A stretch of DNA of 64,000 nt. It comes from Xanthobacteraceae bacterium. Its GTDB lineage: Bacteria > Pseudomonadota > Alphaproteobacteria > Rhizobiales > Xanthobacteraceae. Shown piece by piece: positions 30,116 through 39,030 of the stretch. The notes under the pieces were generated by a model, which was not told the DNA's origin, searched no databases, and saw nothing but the letters and a program-made list of their open reading frames with translations. The position numbers and the translations under genes were made by a program. The stretch covers positions 1 to 64,000 of the forward strand of contig JAIELW010000003.1 of assembly GCA_019752575.1 (NCBI GenBank), read 5' to 3'. Numbering within the stretch: position 1 is the first letter of the stretch; every line of letters starts with the position of its first letter.

Positions 30116-31243
30116 ATGCCCGCTGCGAAGAAAACCAAAACCGAAATCGTAAGGGTCAAGCTCGGCAAGCGCAGCTATGACATCGTCATCGGCGAGAATC
30201 TTCTCGCAGATGCTGGCAGGCGCATCGCGAAGCTCAAGCCCGGCACCGCGGTCGCTATCGTCACCGACGGCAACGTCGCGCATCACCATCTCGCGACGCT
30301 CGAGCGTTCGCTCGAAGCAGCGAAGATTTCCTATCGCAGCGTGCTCTTGTCCGCGGGCGAAGGCACCAAGAACTACAGCAATCTCGAAACCGTCGCAGAA
30401 GCGATTCTGCAATCGCGCATCGAACGCGGCGATCTCGTGGTCGCGCTCGGCGGCGGCGTGATCGGCGATCTTGCCGGGTTCGCGGCTTCGGTCGTGCGCC
30501 GCGGCGTCGATTTCGCGCAGATTCCGACGACCCTGCTCGCGCAAGTGGACTCCTCCGTGGGCGGCAAGACCGGCATCAACTCGCCGCAGGGCAAGAACCT
30601 GATCGGCGCGTTTCATCAGCCCACGCTCGTGCTCGCCGATCTGAAAACGCTCGACACGCTGCCCGCGCGCGAATTCCGCGCAGGCTATGCGGAAGTCGCG
30701 AAATACGGCCTCATCAACGACGCAAAGTTTTTCGAGTGGCTCGAAAAAAACTGGCGCGAAGTGTTCGCAGGCGGCGCTGCGCGCGCCAAAGCCGTCGCGA
30801 CAAGCTGCAAGGCAAAAGCCGCGATCGTCGGCCGCGACGAGCGCGAAACCGGTGAACGCGCGCTACTCAATCTCGGCCACACCTTCGGTCACGCACTCGA
30901 AGCCGCAACCGGTTACTCGGATCGATTGCTGCACGGCGAAGGTGTCGCGCTCGGCATGGTGCTCGCATTCAAGCTTTCCGCGAAGCTCAAGCTCTGCAAA
31001 CCCACGGATGTCACGCGTGTCATCAAGCATCTTGAAAATGCCGGACTGCCGGTGCGGCTCTCGCAAGTCCCCGGCTCGCTCCCCGGACCGGACGGATTGT
31101 TGTCGCTGATGGCGCAGGACAAGAAAGTCGTGCGCGGCAAGCTCGTCTTCATTCTCGCCAAGGGCATCGGCAAGGCGTTCATTGCGAAGAATGTCGATAC
31201 GAAGGACGTGCGCGAAGTGTTAAACGGCGCGCTCGCGGAATAG
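30116..31243 (+). CDS. aroB: 3-dehydroquinate synthase
   Basis: A 375-residue NAD- and metal-dependent enzyme of the shikimate pathway that closes DAHP to dehydroquinate. Landmarks: GGGVIGDLAGFAAS, IPTTLLAQVDSSVGGKTGIN, EFRAGYAEVAKYG and the zinc-ligand segment NLGHTFGHALE. Coupled to aroK. It ends one base before the end of the convergent BolA gene, with no terminator visible between. Confidence 0.97.
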   Translation: MPAAKKTKTEIVRVKLGKRSYDIVIGENLLADAGRRIAKLKPGTAVAIVTDGNVAHHHLATLERSLEAAKISYRSVLLSAGEGTKNYSNLETVAEAILQSRIERGDLVVALGGGVIGDLAGFAASVVRRGVDFAQIPTTLLAQVDSSVGGKTGINSPQGKNLIGAFHQPTLVLADLKTLDTLPAREFRAGYAEVAKYGLINDAKFFEWLEKNWREVFAGGAARAKAVATSCKAKAAIVGRDERETGERALLNLGHTFGHALEAATGYSDRLLHGEGVALGMVLAFKLSAKLKLCKPTDVTRVIKHLENAGLPVRLSQVPGSLPGPDGLLSLMAQDKKVVRGKLVFILAKGIGKAFIAKNVDTKDVREVLNGALAE

Positions 31244-31522
31244 TTATTCGCCCGGCGCCTTCGGCACGATGGCGAGCGCATGCAAGCCCGCGCTCATTTC
31301 GTGATTGAGCAAATCGTTGACCATACGATGACGGTCGAGGCGGCCCTTGCCCTGAAACGCTTCCGCCGTCACGATCACGCGAACATGCGTGACCTTGCCC
31401 GGGATCGCGCCAGCATGACCGACATGTTGCCCGCTTTCATCGATCACCTCGATCGCTTCCGGCTTCAATGCCGCCGTCAAACGGTCGCGAATACGGTCTA
31501 TGGTCTTGTCCGGTTTGGTCAT
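31244..31522 (-). CDS. BolA family protein
   Basis: A 92-residue small alpha/beta protein. The conserved helix-turn VTAEAFQGKGRLDRHRMVNDLL and the ending HALAI are those of the BolA/IbaG family, which pairs with monothiol glutaredoxins in iron-sulphur and iron-sensing functions. H33 and H36 (GQHVGHAG) and the later HRM histidine could serve as cluster ligands. No glutaredoxin gene is adjacent. Divergent from the J-domain gene. Confidence 0.92.
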   Translation of the reverse strand: MTKPDKTIDRIRDRLTAALKPEAIEVIDESGQHVGHAGAIPGKVTHVRVIVTAEAFQGKGRLDRHRMVNDLLNHEMSAGLHALAIVPKAPGE

Positions 31523-31637
31523 GGCCGCGCCGCATAAAGCGCTAAGGTCATTCCGTCAACGCTAGGACAACAACTCGCGGTTACCGTTCAGGTTCATTGC
31601 TTGTGCGGCGGCATCGCAATCGCCATATACTCGACCC

Positions 31638-32270
31638 ATGAAGTTCGACTCGCCCCTTTTCGACAAGATCCGCGTCAAGCCGATCGAGCGGAATAAGAAG
31701 CAGAAGCTCAAAGCGGAGAGCCCTGCCTGCGATTGGCATGCCTGTAAGGAGCCCGGTGCGCATAAGGCGCCGAAGGGCCGCGACCGTGAGGGCGAGTACT
31801 GGAATTACTGCATCGATCACGTCCGCGAATACAACGCGAACTACAATTATTTCTCGGGCATGAAGGACGACGCCGTCCAGCAGTACCAGAAGGACGCGCT
31901 GACCGGGCACCGGCCGACCTGGAAAATGGGCCAGAACGGCGGCGAGAAGAAACGCGGCAAGGCCGGCAACAACCCCGGCTTTGCCAGCCAGAGCTGGTCG
32001 GACCCCTTCCGCATCTTCGGCAGCGCCGCCGGCGCCTTCGAGCAGAAGGCTGCGGCCCCCGAGAGCCGCATGATCCGGAATGCCGAGCGCAAGGCCTTCG
32101 ATACCCTTGGTCTCGATATCGACGCCACCGCCGAGGTCCTGAAGGCCCGCTACAAGGAACTCGTAAAACGCCACCATCCCGACGCCAACGGGGGCGACCG
32201 GTCCAGCGAAGACCGCTTCAGGGCAGTGGTGCAGGCCTACAACTACCTAAAGGCCCAGGGTTTCTGCTAA
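31638..32270 (+). CDS. J-domain protein with N-terminal Cys/His segment
   Basis: A 210-residue protein with its J-domain at the C-terminus (about 152-210; HPD at 180-182 in [10 protein letters not shown]), the reverse of DnaJ. The N-terminal part carries C31, H34, C36, H42, C58 and H61, spaced as in a small zinc finger. J proteins stimulate DnaK; the N-terminal part may choose the client. The gene precedes cobS-cobT, an arrangement common in Hyphomicrobiales, so it could assist cobaltochelatase assembly; this is inference from context only. Confidence 0.87.
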   Translation: MKFDSPLFDKIRVKPIERNKKQKLKAESPACDWHACKEPGAHKAPKGRDREGEYWNYCIDHVREYNANYNYFSGMKDDAVQQYQKDALTGHRPTWKMGQNGGEKKRGKAGNNPGFASQSWSDPFRIFGSAAGAFEQKAAAPESRMIRNAERKAFDTLGLDIDATAEVLKARYKELVKRHHPDANGGDRSSEDRFRAVVQAYNYLKAQGFC

Positions 32271-32358
32271 GCCTTGTACGGCGACCCGGAAGCCGTCCGG
32301 AACTCCTAATTCGGCCCTATCTTTGCAAGGCAATAGCCGCCTTTCGGCGAGAAAAAGC

Positions 32359-33342
32359 ATGACTGCGAACACTGAACTGGCCCCGCTCCCGGATATGAAG
32401 GTCTCGGTCCGGCAGGTTTTCGGAATTGAGAGCACCCTCGAGGTTCCGGCTTATTCGGAGCCCGAAGCGCATGTCCCGGACACCGACCCGGACTACGTCT
32501 TCGACCGTGAAACCACGCTCGCGATCCTTGCAGGCTTTGCGCATAACCGCCGCGTGCTCATCTCTGGCTACCACGGCACCGGCAAGTCGACGCATATCGA
32601 GCAGGTTGCGGCTCGCCTGAACTGGCCCTGTGTGCGCGTGAACCTGGACAGCCACATCAGCCGCATCGATCTCGTCGGCAAGGACGCGATCGTCTTGCAG
32701 AACGGCCAGCAGGTGACCGAATTCCGCGACGGCATTCTGCCATGGGCGCTTCAGCGTAACGTGGCGCTCGTCTTCGACGAATACGATGCCGGCCGTCCGG
32801 ACGTAATGTTCGTGATCCAGCGCGTACTCGAAGTGTCGGGCCGCCTGACGTTGCTCGACCAGAACAAGGTGATCCGCCCGCATCCGGCATTCCGTCTCTT
32901 TGCGACGGCGAACACGGTCGGCCTCGGCGACACCACCGGCCTTTATCACGGCACGCAGCAGATCAACCAGGGCCAGATGGACCGCTGGTCGATCGTCACC
33001 ACGCTCAACTACCTCCCGCACGACAAGGAGGTGGAGATTGTGCTTTCGAAAGCGCACCACTACCGCACGTCCGAAGGCCGTGACGTCGTTTCGAAGATGG
33101 TCCGCGTCGCCGATCTCACCCGGCAGGCGTTCATCAACGGCGATCTCTCGACCGTGATGAGCCCGCGCACCGTGATTACCTGGGCCGAGAACGCACAGAT
33201 TTTCGGTGACATCGGCTTTGCGCTGCGCCTGACCTTCGTCAATAAGTGCGACGAACTCGAGCGGCCGGTCGTCGCAGAGTTCTACCAGCGCAGCTTCGGA
33301 AAAGACCTCCCCGAGTCCACGGTGAACGTCGCGCTGTCGTGA
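32359..33342 (+). CDS. cobS: cobaltochelatase subunit CobS
   Basis: A 327-residue AAA+ ATPase subunit of the aerobic CobNST chelatase that inserts cobalt into hydrogenobyrinic acid a,c-diamide. Walker [10 protein letters not shown] is at 70-78 and Walker B is in [10 protein letters not shown]. The start at 32359 ([17 protein letters not shown]) fits the family; an upstream in-frame ATG at 32323 adds 12 unrelated residues. cobT follows 12 bases later. cobN and the other cob genes are not here, and I see no cobalamin riboswitch upstream. Confidence 0.96.
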   Translation: MTANTELAPLPDMKVSVRQVFGIESTLEVPAYSEPEAHVPDTDPDYVFDRETTLAILAGFAHNRRVLISGYHGTGKSTHIEQVAARLNWPCVRVNLDSHISRIDLVGKDAIVLQNGQQVTEFRDGILPWALQRNVALVFDEYDAGRPDVMFVIQRVLEVSGRLTLLDQNKVIRPHPAFRLFATANTVGLGDTTGLYHGTQQINQGQMDRWSIVTTLNYLPHDKEVEIVLSKAHHYRTSEGRDVVSKMVRVADLTRQAFINGDLSTVMSPRTVITWAENAQIFGDIGFALRLTFVNKCDELERPVVAEFYQRSFGKDLPESTVNVALS

Positions 33343-33354
33343 CGTAAGTCGAGC

Positions 33355-35238
33355 ATGTCGACGCCCCCGAAGGGAAAGAGCACCGAAAGCCCGACCGAGC
33401 CCTTCAAGCGCGCGGTCGCAACAACCTTGCGCGCGATCGCGGGCAAACCCGAACTCGAAGTGACTTACGCGGCGGAAAAGCCCACCGTGAATCCGGAGCG
33501 GGCGCGGCTGCCCGATCCGCCGCGCCGCATGACCAAGGCCGACGCCGCGATCCTGCGCGGGCACGCGGATTCGATGGCGCTCCGGCTCGCCATGCACAAT
33601 CCGCAGATTCATAAAAAAATGCTGCCGCAAGGCGAGAACGCACGTTCCGTCTTCGAGGCGGTCGAGCAGGCGCGCGTCGAGGCGATCGGCGCGCAGAGGA
33701 TGTCAGGCGTCGCGCAGAATCTGACAGCGATGCTCGAAGACCGCTACCACCGCGGCCAGTACGAAGAGATTACCGATCGCGCCGACGCGCCGCTCGAAGA
33801 CGCGATTGCCATGCTCGTGCGCGAGCGCCTAACCGGGCAGAAGCCGCCGGCCGCTGCGAGGAAGGTCGTCGATCTATGGCGGGACTTCATCGAGAAGCGC
33901 GCGGACCGCGACCTCAACCGGCTCGCCGAGGAAATCCACGACCAGCGCGGCTTTGCCGAAGCGATCCACGACCTCCTCGCCTCGCTCGACATGGGCGAGG
34001 ACCGCTCGAACGAACAGGACGAGGACGATCAGGACGAGGAAGACGGCGCCGGTCAGGACGATAGCTCGAACGATCAGGGCCCGGCCGAACAGGACGCGAG
34101 CGATCAGTCCGCCGAGGAAAACGCCGAGCTTTCCGCCGACGAGCAGCCGGACAATGCCGCTGAATCCGAAGATGCGCCGCCTGCCGAGCGTCCCGACGAC
34201 ATGGATCAGGGCGACAGCGACGAAGCCGGCGAGCCGTGGCGGCCGAAGCATCCGCTTTCCAACGAACCGCGCGGTCCCGACTATCGCGCCTATACGAACA
34301 AATTCGACGAGACCGTCGGCGCGGAAGAACTCTGCGACGCCGAAGAACTCTCCAGGCTGCGCTCTTATCTCGATAAGCAGATCCAGCATTTGCAGGGCGT
34401 GGTCGCGCGGCTCGCGAACCGCCTGCAACGCCGCCTGATGGCGCAGCAAAACCGCGCCTGGGAATTCGATCTTGAGGAAGGCATGCTCGATCCGGCGCGG
34501 CTCTCGCGCGTCGTCACCGACCCGTTCCAGCCGCTGTCCTTCAAGAACGAGCGCGACACCGATTTCCGCGACACCGTCGTGACTTTGCTGCTCGACAACT
34601 CCGGCTCGATGCGCGGCCGCCCGATCACGGTGGCGGCGACCTGCGCCGACATTCTCGCGCGCACGCTCGAGCGCTGCGGCGTCAAAGTCGAAATCCTCGG
34701 CTTCACCACGCGCGCATGGAAGGGCGGGCAGTCGCGCGAAGCGTGGTTGGCTGCGAACAAGCCGCAGTCGCCGGGCCGCCTCAACGATCTGCGGCACATC
34801 ATCTACAAGTCCGCCGACGCGCCGTGGCGCCGTGCGCGCAAGAACCTCGGCCTGATGATGCGCGAGGGCCTATTGAAAGAGAACATCGACGGCGAAGCGC
34901 TCGATTGGGCGCATAAGCGCCTGCTCGCGCGACCAGAGCAGCGGAAAATTCTGATGATGATCTCCGACGGCGCTCCGGTGGACGACTCCACGCTTTCGGT
35001 AAACCCCGGCAATTACCTCGAGCGCCATCTGCGCTGGATCATCGAAGAGATCGAAACCCGCTCGCCGGTCGAATTGATCGCGATCGGCATCGGCCATGAC
35101 GTCACGCGCTATTACCGCCGAGCGGTTACCATCGTTGACGCAGAAGAGCTCGGCGGTGCCATGACCGAAAAGCTTGCGGAACTGTTCGAAGAAAAAGCCG
35201 CGGCTGCGCCGTCGCGCAACAGGCGCCGTTTGCACTAG
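33355..35238 (+). CDS. cobT: cobaltochelatase subunit CobT
   Basis: A 627-residue partner of CobS. The N-terminal CobT domain is followed by a highly acidic, disordered-looking stretch (about 215-290, D/E/Q-rich) and a C-terminal von Willebrand domain with MIDAS D414-N-S416-G-S418. CobS and CobT form stacked rings that drive the CobN chelatase. The next gene's ATG follows its TAG directly with no spacing. Confidence 0.96.
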   Translation: MSTPPKGKSTESPTEPFKRAVATTLRAIAGKPELEVTYAAEKPTVNPERARLPDPPRRMTKADAAILRGHADSMALRLAMHNPQIHKKMLPQGENARSVFEAVEQARVEAIGAQRMSGVAQNLTAMLEDRYHRGQYEEITDRADAPLEDAIAMLVRERLTGQKPPAAARKVVDLWRDFIEKRADRDLNRLAEEIHDQRGFAEAIHDLLASLDMGEDRSNEQDEDDQDEEDGAGQDDSSNDQGPAEQDASDQSAEENAELSADEQPDNAAESEDAPPAERPDDMDQGDSDEAGEPWRPKHPLSNEPRGPDYRAYTNKFDETVGAEELCDAEELSRLRSYLDKQIQHLQGVVARLANRLQRRLMAQQNRAWEFDLEEGMLDPARLSRVVTDPFQPLSFKNERDTDFRDTVVTLLLDNSGSMRGRPITVAATCADILARTLERCGVKVEILGFTTRAWKGGQSREAWLAANKPQSPGRLNDLRHIIYKSADAPWRRARKNLGLMMREGLLKENIDGEALDWAHKRLLARPEQRKILMMISDGAPVDDSTLSVNPGNYLERHLRWIIEEIETRSPVELIAIGIGHDVTRYYRRAVTIVDAEELGGAMTEKLAELFEEKAAAAPSRNRRRLH

Positions 35239-36243
35239 ATGCGCCTGATCCATTTCGGCGTCATCGCGATTTTCGGTGCGCTCGTGCTCAGCGCGTCATC
35301 GCATGCGCAGGACAAGAACGCGCCCGAGCAGATCGAAATTCAGGCGCGCGAGATCACGGCCTTCGACCGCCGTAACGCACAGAACAAGCGTTTCGGCGCA
35401 CTCGAATTCGTCGGCGGCCTCGTGCTGCAGTCCACGCACAAGCATTTCGGCGGGTTCTCCGGGCTGCACATCGCGGCAGACGGCGAGACTTTCACCGCTC
35501 ATTCCGACCGCGGTCACTGGCTGCGCGGAAAATTCAAACGCGACGGCGACCGCGTGACCGGCATCGAGAACGCAGAGATGGCGCCGATGCGCGGGCCCGA
35601 CGGCCGCACGCTCGCCGCGCGCAAATGGTTCGACACCGAAGCGCTGACCTCGGACGGCGAATACTTCTATGTCGGCATCGAGCGCGCAAACCAGATTCTG
35701 CGCTACCGGATCGCCGACGGTCTGCTCGCGCGCGGGATTCCGATTCAAGTCCCAAGCGGCGTGCGCAGGCTGCCCTTCAACCAAGGGCTTGAAGCGCTCG
35801 CTTTCGTGCCGAGGGAAATGCCGCTTGGAGGCAGCCTGATTGCGGTCTCGGAGCTCGGCCTCGACGAGAAAGGCAATATCATTGCCTTCATTATCGGCGG
35901 TCAGTCGCCGGGCGCATTCTCGATCAAGCGCATCGGCTCATTCGAGATCAGCGATGTCGCCATCTCGCCGAACGGTCACCTCGTCGTTGTCGAGCGCTAT
36001 TTTCGCTTCCTCACCGGCATCCATCTGCGCATCCGCGCGATCCCGCTCGCCGAGATCAAACCGGGAGCGCTCGTGGACGGCAAAGTGCTGTTAGAGGCTG
36101 ATTCCAATTTCGACATCGACAACATGGAAGCGCTCAGCATTACAAGGAACGCCACGGGCCAGATCCTGCTGACGCTGCTCTCCGACAATAACTTCAACTA
36201 TTTCCAGCGCACTGTTCTTTTGCGCTTCGTCTGGCCGCAATAA
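35239..36243 (+). CDS. secreted esterase-like activity of phytase family protein
   Basis: A 334-residue protein with a signal peptide (cleavage after SHA at about 24) and a beta-propeller-type domain of the esterase-like-activity-of-phytase family: GLEALAF-type acidic motifs (GGFSGLHIA, AHSDRGHW, LTSDGEYFYVGIERAN, DNMEALSIT). Probable periplasmic phosphoesterase or calcium-binding propeller; the substrate is unknown. Transcribed with cobS-cobT, and the arrangement is frequent in rhizobia, though no link to B12 synthesis is evident. Confidence 0.85.
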   Translation: MRLIHFGVIAIFGALVLSASSHAQDKNAPEQIEIQAREITAFDRRNAQNKRFGALEFVGGLVLQSTHKHFGGFSGLHIAADGETFTAHSDRGHWLRGKFKRDGDRVTGIENAEMAPMRGPDGRTLAARKWFDTEALTSDGEYFYVGIERANQILRYRIADGLLARGIPIQVPSGVRRLPFNQGLEALAFVPREMPLGGSLIAVSELGLDEKGNIIAFIIGGQSPGAFSIKRIGSFEISDVAISPNGHLVVVERYFRFLTGIHLRIRAIPLAEIKPGALVDGKVLLEADSNFDIDNMEALSITRNATGQILLTLLSDNNFNYFQRTVLLRFVWPQ

Positions 36244-36273
36244 AAAACCGCCGTTACGTTACTGGCGGGTTTC
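36242..36273. terminator. probable weak terminator
   Basis: aaaaaccgcc (about 36243-36252) and ggcgggttt (36264-36272) form a short stem with one mismatch or bulge, with an A-run and a T-run on the outside. It sits between the convergent phytase-like (+) and rpmB (-) genes and could serve both. Confidence 0.4.
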
Positions 36274-36293
36274 TGAACGCTATCTCGCGAAAC

Positions 36294-36578
36294 TTAGCTC
36301 GCGAGCGCCTTTTTGATCTTCTTTTTCAGAAGCAGCGCGCGCGACGAAAGATTCCCGTCGCGGGCCTTCATCAGAAAGTTGTCGAGGCCGCCATTGTGAT
36401 CGACCGACTTCAGCGCATTGGTGCTGACACGGAGCCGCACGTCCTGCTTCAGCGTTTCGCTCTGCATCGTGACGTTCACGAGATTCGGCAGGAAGCGGCG
36501 CTTGGTCTTGATGTTGGAGTGGCTGACCTTGTGGCCCACGAGAACGCCCTTGCCGGTCAGTTCGCAGCGACGAGACAT
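36294..36578 (-). CDS. rpmB: 50S ribosomal protein L28
   Basis: A 94-residue ribosomal protein. [29 protein letters not shown] is the standard L28 opening (quoted in part), with the proteobacterial type lacking paired CxxC zinc motifs. Basic C-terminal tail [12 protein letters not shown]. Single gene under its own promoter. Confidence 0.98.
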   Translation of the reverse strand: MSRRCELTGKGVLVGHKVSHSNIKTKRRFLPNLVNVTMQSETLKQDVRLRVSTNALKSVDHNGGLDNFLMKARDGNLSSRALLLKKKIKKALAS

Positions 36579-36659
36579 CGTCTAAATCCTTGCAGTCGAA
36601 AGGCGAACCGGCCGGGTTTCATGCCCGCCGCCGCCTACAGGGGTAAAAAGCGAGGCATC

Positions 36660-36688
36660 TCCATAGTGAGGGGTGCCAAGGGCGTCAA
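36660..36688 (-). promoter_or_regulatory. sigma-70 promoter of rpmB
   Basis: On the minus strand TTGACG (36688-36683), a 17-base spacer and TATGGA (36665-36660) match five and four of six consensus positions. The start point would be about 75 bases before the rpmB ATG. Confidence 0.6.
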
Positions 36689-36799
36689 GCGAAGGCCGGA
36701 AGCAGCTCGAAGCCGATCTACGGGCCACAGTTAAGACTAAAACTATCCCCACGGAGCGATAGCGCGGAACTCTTGGAATCCGCAGCGGTTCAGAGGATT

Positions 36800-36808
36800 T
36801 GCTATGAT
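36800..36808 (+). promoter_or_regulatory. possible extended -10 promoter of the first DUF3108 gene
   Basis: TGCTATGAT (36800-36808) matches an extended -10 (TGnTATGAT), 52 bases before the ATG. No -35 stands at the right distance; TTGGAA at 36773 is too far. Confidence 0.35.
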
Positions 36809-36859
36809 TCCCGCCACTGAATCGGCCCGCCGGGCCCAAGAACGGAAAGAACGCCCTTC

Positions 36860-37669
36860 ATGCGCCGCCTGGTAGCTTCCGTCGCCCTTCTGTTTCTGAC
36901 CGCGAGCATTACCGGCGCGCTTGCCCAGACCACCCGGCTGGACGCCGCCTATTCGGTTCACCTGACCGGCATCCCGATCGGCCAGGGCGCGGTCATTCTC
37001 GATCTGAACGACGCGGGCTTCGCAGCGGCCGGCAGCGCAAAGTTCACTGGCCTTGTGCGCATGATCTCGAAGGGCGAAGGCACATCGATCGTGCGCGGCA
37101 CCTTCGTCCAGAATCGCGTGATCTCGAGCCTCTATTCGATGCAGTCGAATTCGACCGAGCGCAACGAGAAGATCGACATCGTGGTGGAGAACGGATTTGC
37201 GAAGGAATTCTCCGTACTCCCGCCGCCGCACGACCTCGACCGCAACCGCGTGCCGATCACGCAAGCCGCCCGCACCAATGTCGTCGATCCCTTAAGCGCG
37301 GGCTTAATGCTGGTCTCCGCCGCCGGCGACGTGCTGAATCCGGACTCCTGCAACCGCACACTTCCGATTTTCGATGCGCGCTTTCGCTATGACGTCGTGC
37401 TCTCCTATCTGCGCACGGAACAGGCGCCGAAAAAAACCGACGGCTATCAGGGCCCGGTGCTCGTCTGTCAGGCGCGTTACGTACCGATCGCGGGCCACCG
37501 CACGGATCGCCCGCAGGTGCAGCAACTCGCGAACAATCGCGAACTCTTCGTGTGGCTCGCGCCGGTCGCAGGCACGCGCGTGCTCGTGCCGATCAAGGTT
37601 TCGATTTCGACCGGCGTCGGCACCATGGTCGTCGAAGCGACCCGCTTCCGCGCGACGCAGTCGCGCTAA
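36860..37669 (+). CDS. DUF3108 domain protein, copy 1
   Basis: A 269-residue secreted protein: signal peptide cleaved after ALA (about residue 22), then a beta-rich DUF3108 domain that begins TTRLDAAYSVHLTGIPIG. C-terminal half has a CNRTLPIFD motif and a second cysteine in VLVCQARYVPIAGH. The alphaproteobacterial family is periplasmic or outer-membrane associated and of unknown function. The next gene is a close paralogue, so this is a tandem duplication. Confidence 0.87.
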   Translation: MRRLVASVALLFLTASITGALAQTTRLDAAYSVHLTGIPIGQGAVILDLNDAGFAAAGSAKFTGLVRMISKGEGTSIVRGTFVQNRVISSLYSMQSNSTERNEKIDIVVENGFAKEFSVLPPPHDLDRNRVPITQAARTNVVDPLSAGLMLVSAAGDVLNPDSCNRTLPIFDARFRYDVVLSYLRTEQAPKKTDGYQGPVLVCQARYVPIAGHRTDRPQVQQLANNRELFVWLAPVAGTRVLVPIKVSISTGVGTMVVEATRFRATQSR

Positions 37670-37749
37670 GGCTCTATTCCGCCTGATTCTACTGGATACG
37701 ATTTGGCTAAATCCGTCCGCCTGACACAGGAACGGAAAGGTCATCAAAG

Positions 37750-38550
37750 ATGCGCCGCATCGTTGTCCCCGCTACCGCCCTGCTTTTGGCCGCGAGTGCT
37801 ACTTATGCAGCCGCGCAGACGACCCGGTTGGACGCTGCCTACTCGGTATATCTCACAGGCATTCCAGTCGGCCGCGCTTCCGTTAACATTGAATTGAGCG
37901 AAGCGGGCTTCGTCGCATCGGGCAGCGCGAAGACCACCGGCTTCATTCGGCTTATTTCGAAGGGCAACGGCTCCGCGAACGTGCACGGCACATTCCAGGC
38001 CAATCGCGTGATCTCAAGTACTTTTTCCGGCCGCTTGAATACCAGCCGGCGCGAACAAAAAATCGATTTGAGCGTCGTGAACGGCTTTGCAAAGGAATAC
38101 TCGATCGATCCACCCCAACAAGATCCCGACAAAAAACGCGTGCCGATAACGAATGAAACGCGAACCAACGTAGTCGATCCTATGAGCGCCATGTTGGCCC
38201 TCGTGTCGAAAGGCGACATCCTCAGCGCCGAGTCCTGCAACCGGACGCTGCCGATTTTCGACGGGCGCTACCGCTTCAACATCGTGCTCTCTTTTCGCCG
38301 AACCGAAACGATAACAACTGACGGGTATCAAGGACCGGTGCTCGTATGTCAGGCGCGCTATGTTCCGGTGGCTGGACATCACGCCGACGGAGCGGCGATC
38401 CGGCAGATGGCGGAAAACCGCGACATGTTCGTCTGGCTCGCGCCGGTTTCAGGCGCGCGTATACTCGCGCCGATCAAGGCTTCGATCTCGAGCCCGATCG
38501 GCAATTTCATCGTCGAGGCGACCCGTTTCCGCGCGACGCAGTCGCGCTGA
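37750..38550 (+). CDS. DUF3108 domain protein, copy 2 (tandem paralogue)
   Basis: A 266-residue paralogue of the preceding protein with the same plan: signal peptide (cleaved after AAA/AQ), TTRLDAAYSVYLTGIPVG, TNVVDPMSA, SCNRTLPIFDGRYRF, GYQGPVLVCQARYVPVAGH and the identical ending EATRFRATQSR. The stretch before the ATG also repeats (AACGGAAAG), so the duplication included the ribosome-binding region. Divergence is greatest in the middle (residues 60-140). Confidence 0.87.
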   Translation: MRRIVVPATALLLAASATYAAAQTTRLDAAYSVYLTGIPVGRASVNIELSEAGFVASGSAKTTGFIRLISKGNGSANVHGTFQANRVISSTFSGRLNTSRREQKIDLSVVNGFAKEYSIDPPQQDPDKKRVPITNETRTNVVDPMSAMLALVSKGDILSAESCNRTLPIFDGRYRFNIVLSFRRTETITTDGYQGPVLVCQARYVPVAGHHADGAAIRQMAENRDMFVWLAPVSGARILAPIKASISSPIGNFIVEATRFRATQSR

Positions 38551-39030
38551 TCGTGCGATTCGCGCCTGTTAACGGGTTTTCGCGTCTTCGCAGCGGCGCC
38601 TGGTCTTCGCATCGGCTATTTCGTATCCAGTCGCCTGCCGCACACGAAATATGGTGAGAACGAATCTCGAAACCGTTCCGAGAAGCGATTCGGACGCGAT
38701 TCGTTCGAGACTCGTTCCGATTCTTACCGGATGAAGACAATTCGAATTGAAGTTGTCACGAAAGAGGACACTGCAAGTGCATGAGACTCATGACTGAATC
38801 GCGCTCATGATCGCGCCGAAATTAACTTCTGGCGCGCACGAATGACGCGGGAGACGAAAGATAGACCGCAAATTAGTGGCAGACGGCGTCGGGAGAACCA
38901 CATGCGGCGTGAACGCAGCGGGAAAACCAGGCCGGTCAGCGATTCGGGCGCGATTCGTTCGGAGCGTGTTCCATTCCTTAACGGAATCCGGAAAATCTAG
39001 TTCAACTTGTAACGAAACGGCACAAATCGC
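38551..39030. repeat. 480-base non-coding region with an imperfect 80-base direct repeat
   Basis: No gene is supported. Two related blocks, 38685-38763 and 38939-39018, both begin gcgattcgg[a/g]cgcgattcgttcg, continue with a gttcc-att-cttaccgg-like stretch and end ttgt[c/a]acgaaa. They stand about 254 bases apart, the second only 12 bases before the helicase start. The first block also carries inverted gattcg/cgaatc and ttccga/tcggaa elements. Function unknown; could be a duplicated regulatory leader or a small intergenic repeat. Confidence 0.6.

Noticed and set aside
32271-32358. Cobalamin riboswitch upstream of cobS
   Set aside because: Only 88 bases lie between the J-protein stop and cobS, and the B12-box is absent.
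32317-33630. 437-codon open frame opposite cobS/cobT
   Set aside because: Spans two conserved genes and their spacer on the wrong strand, without any motif.
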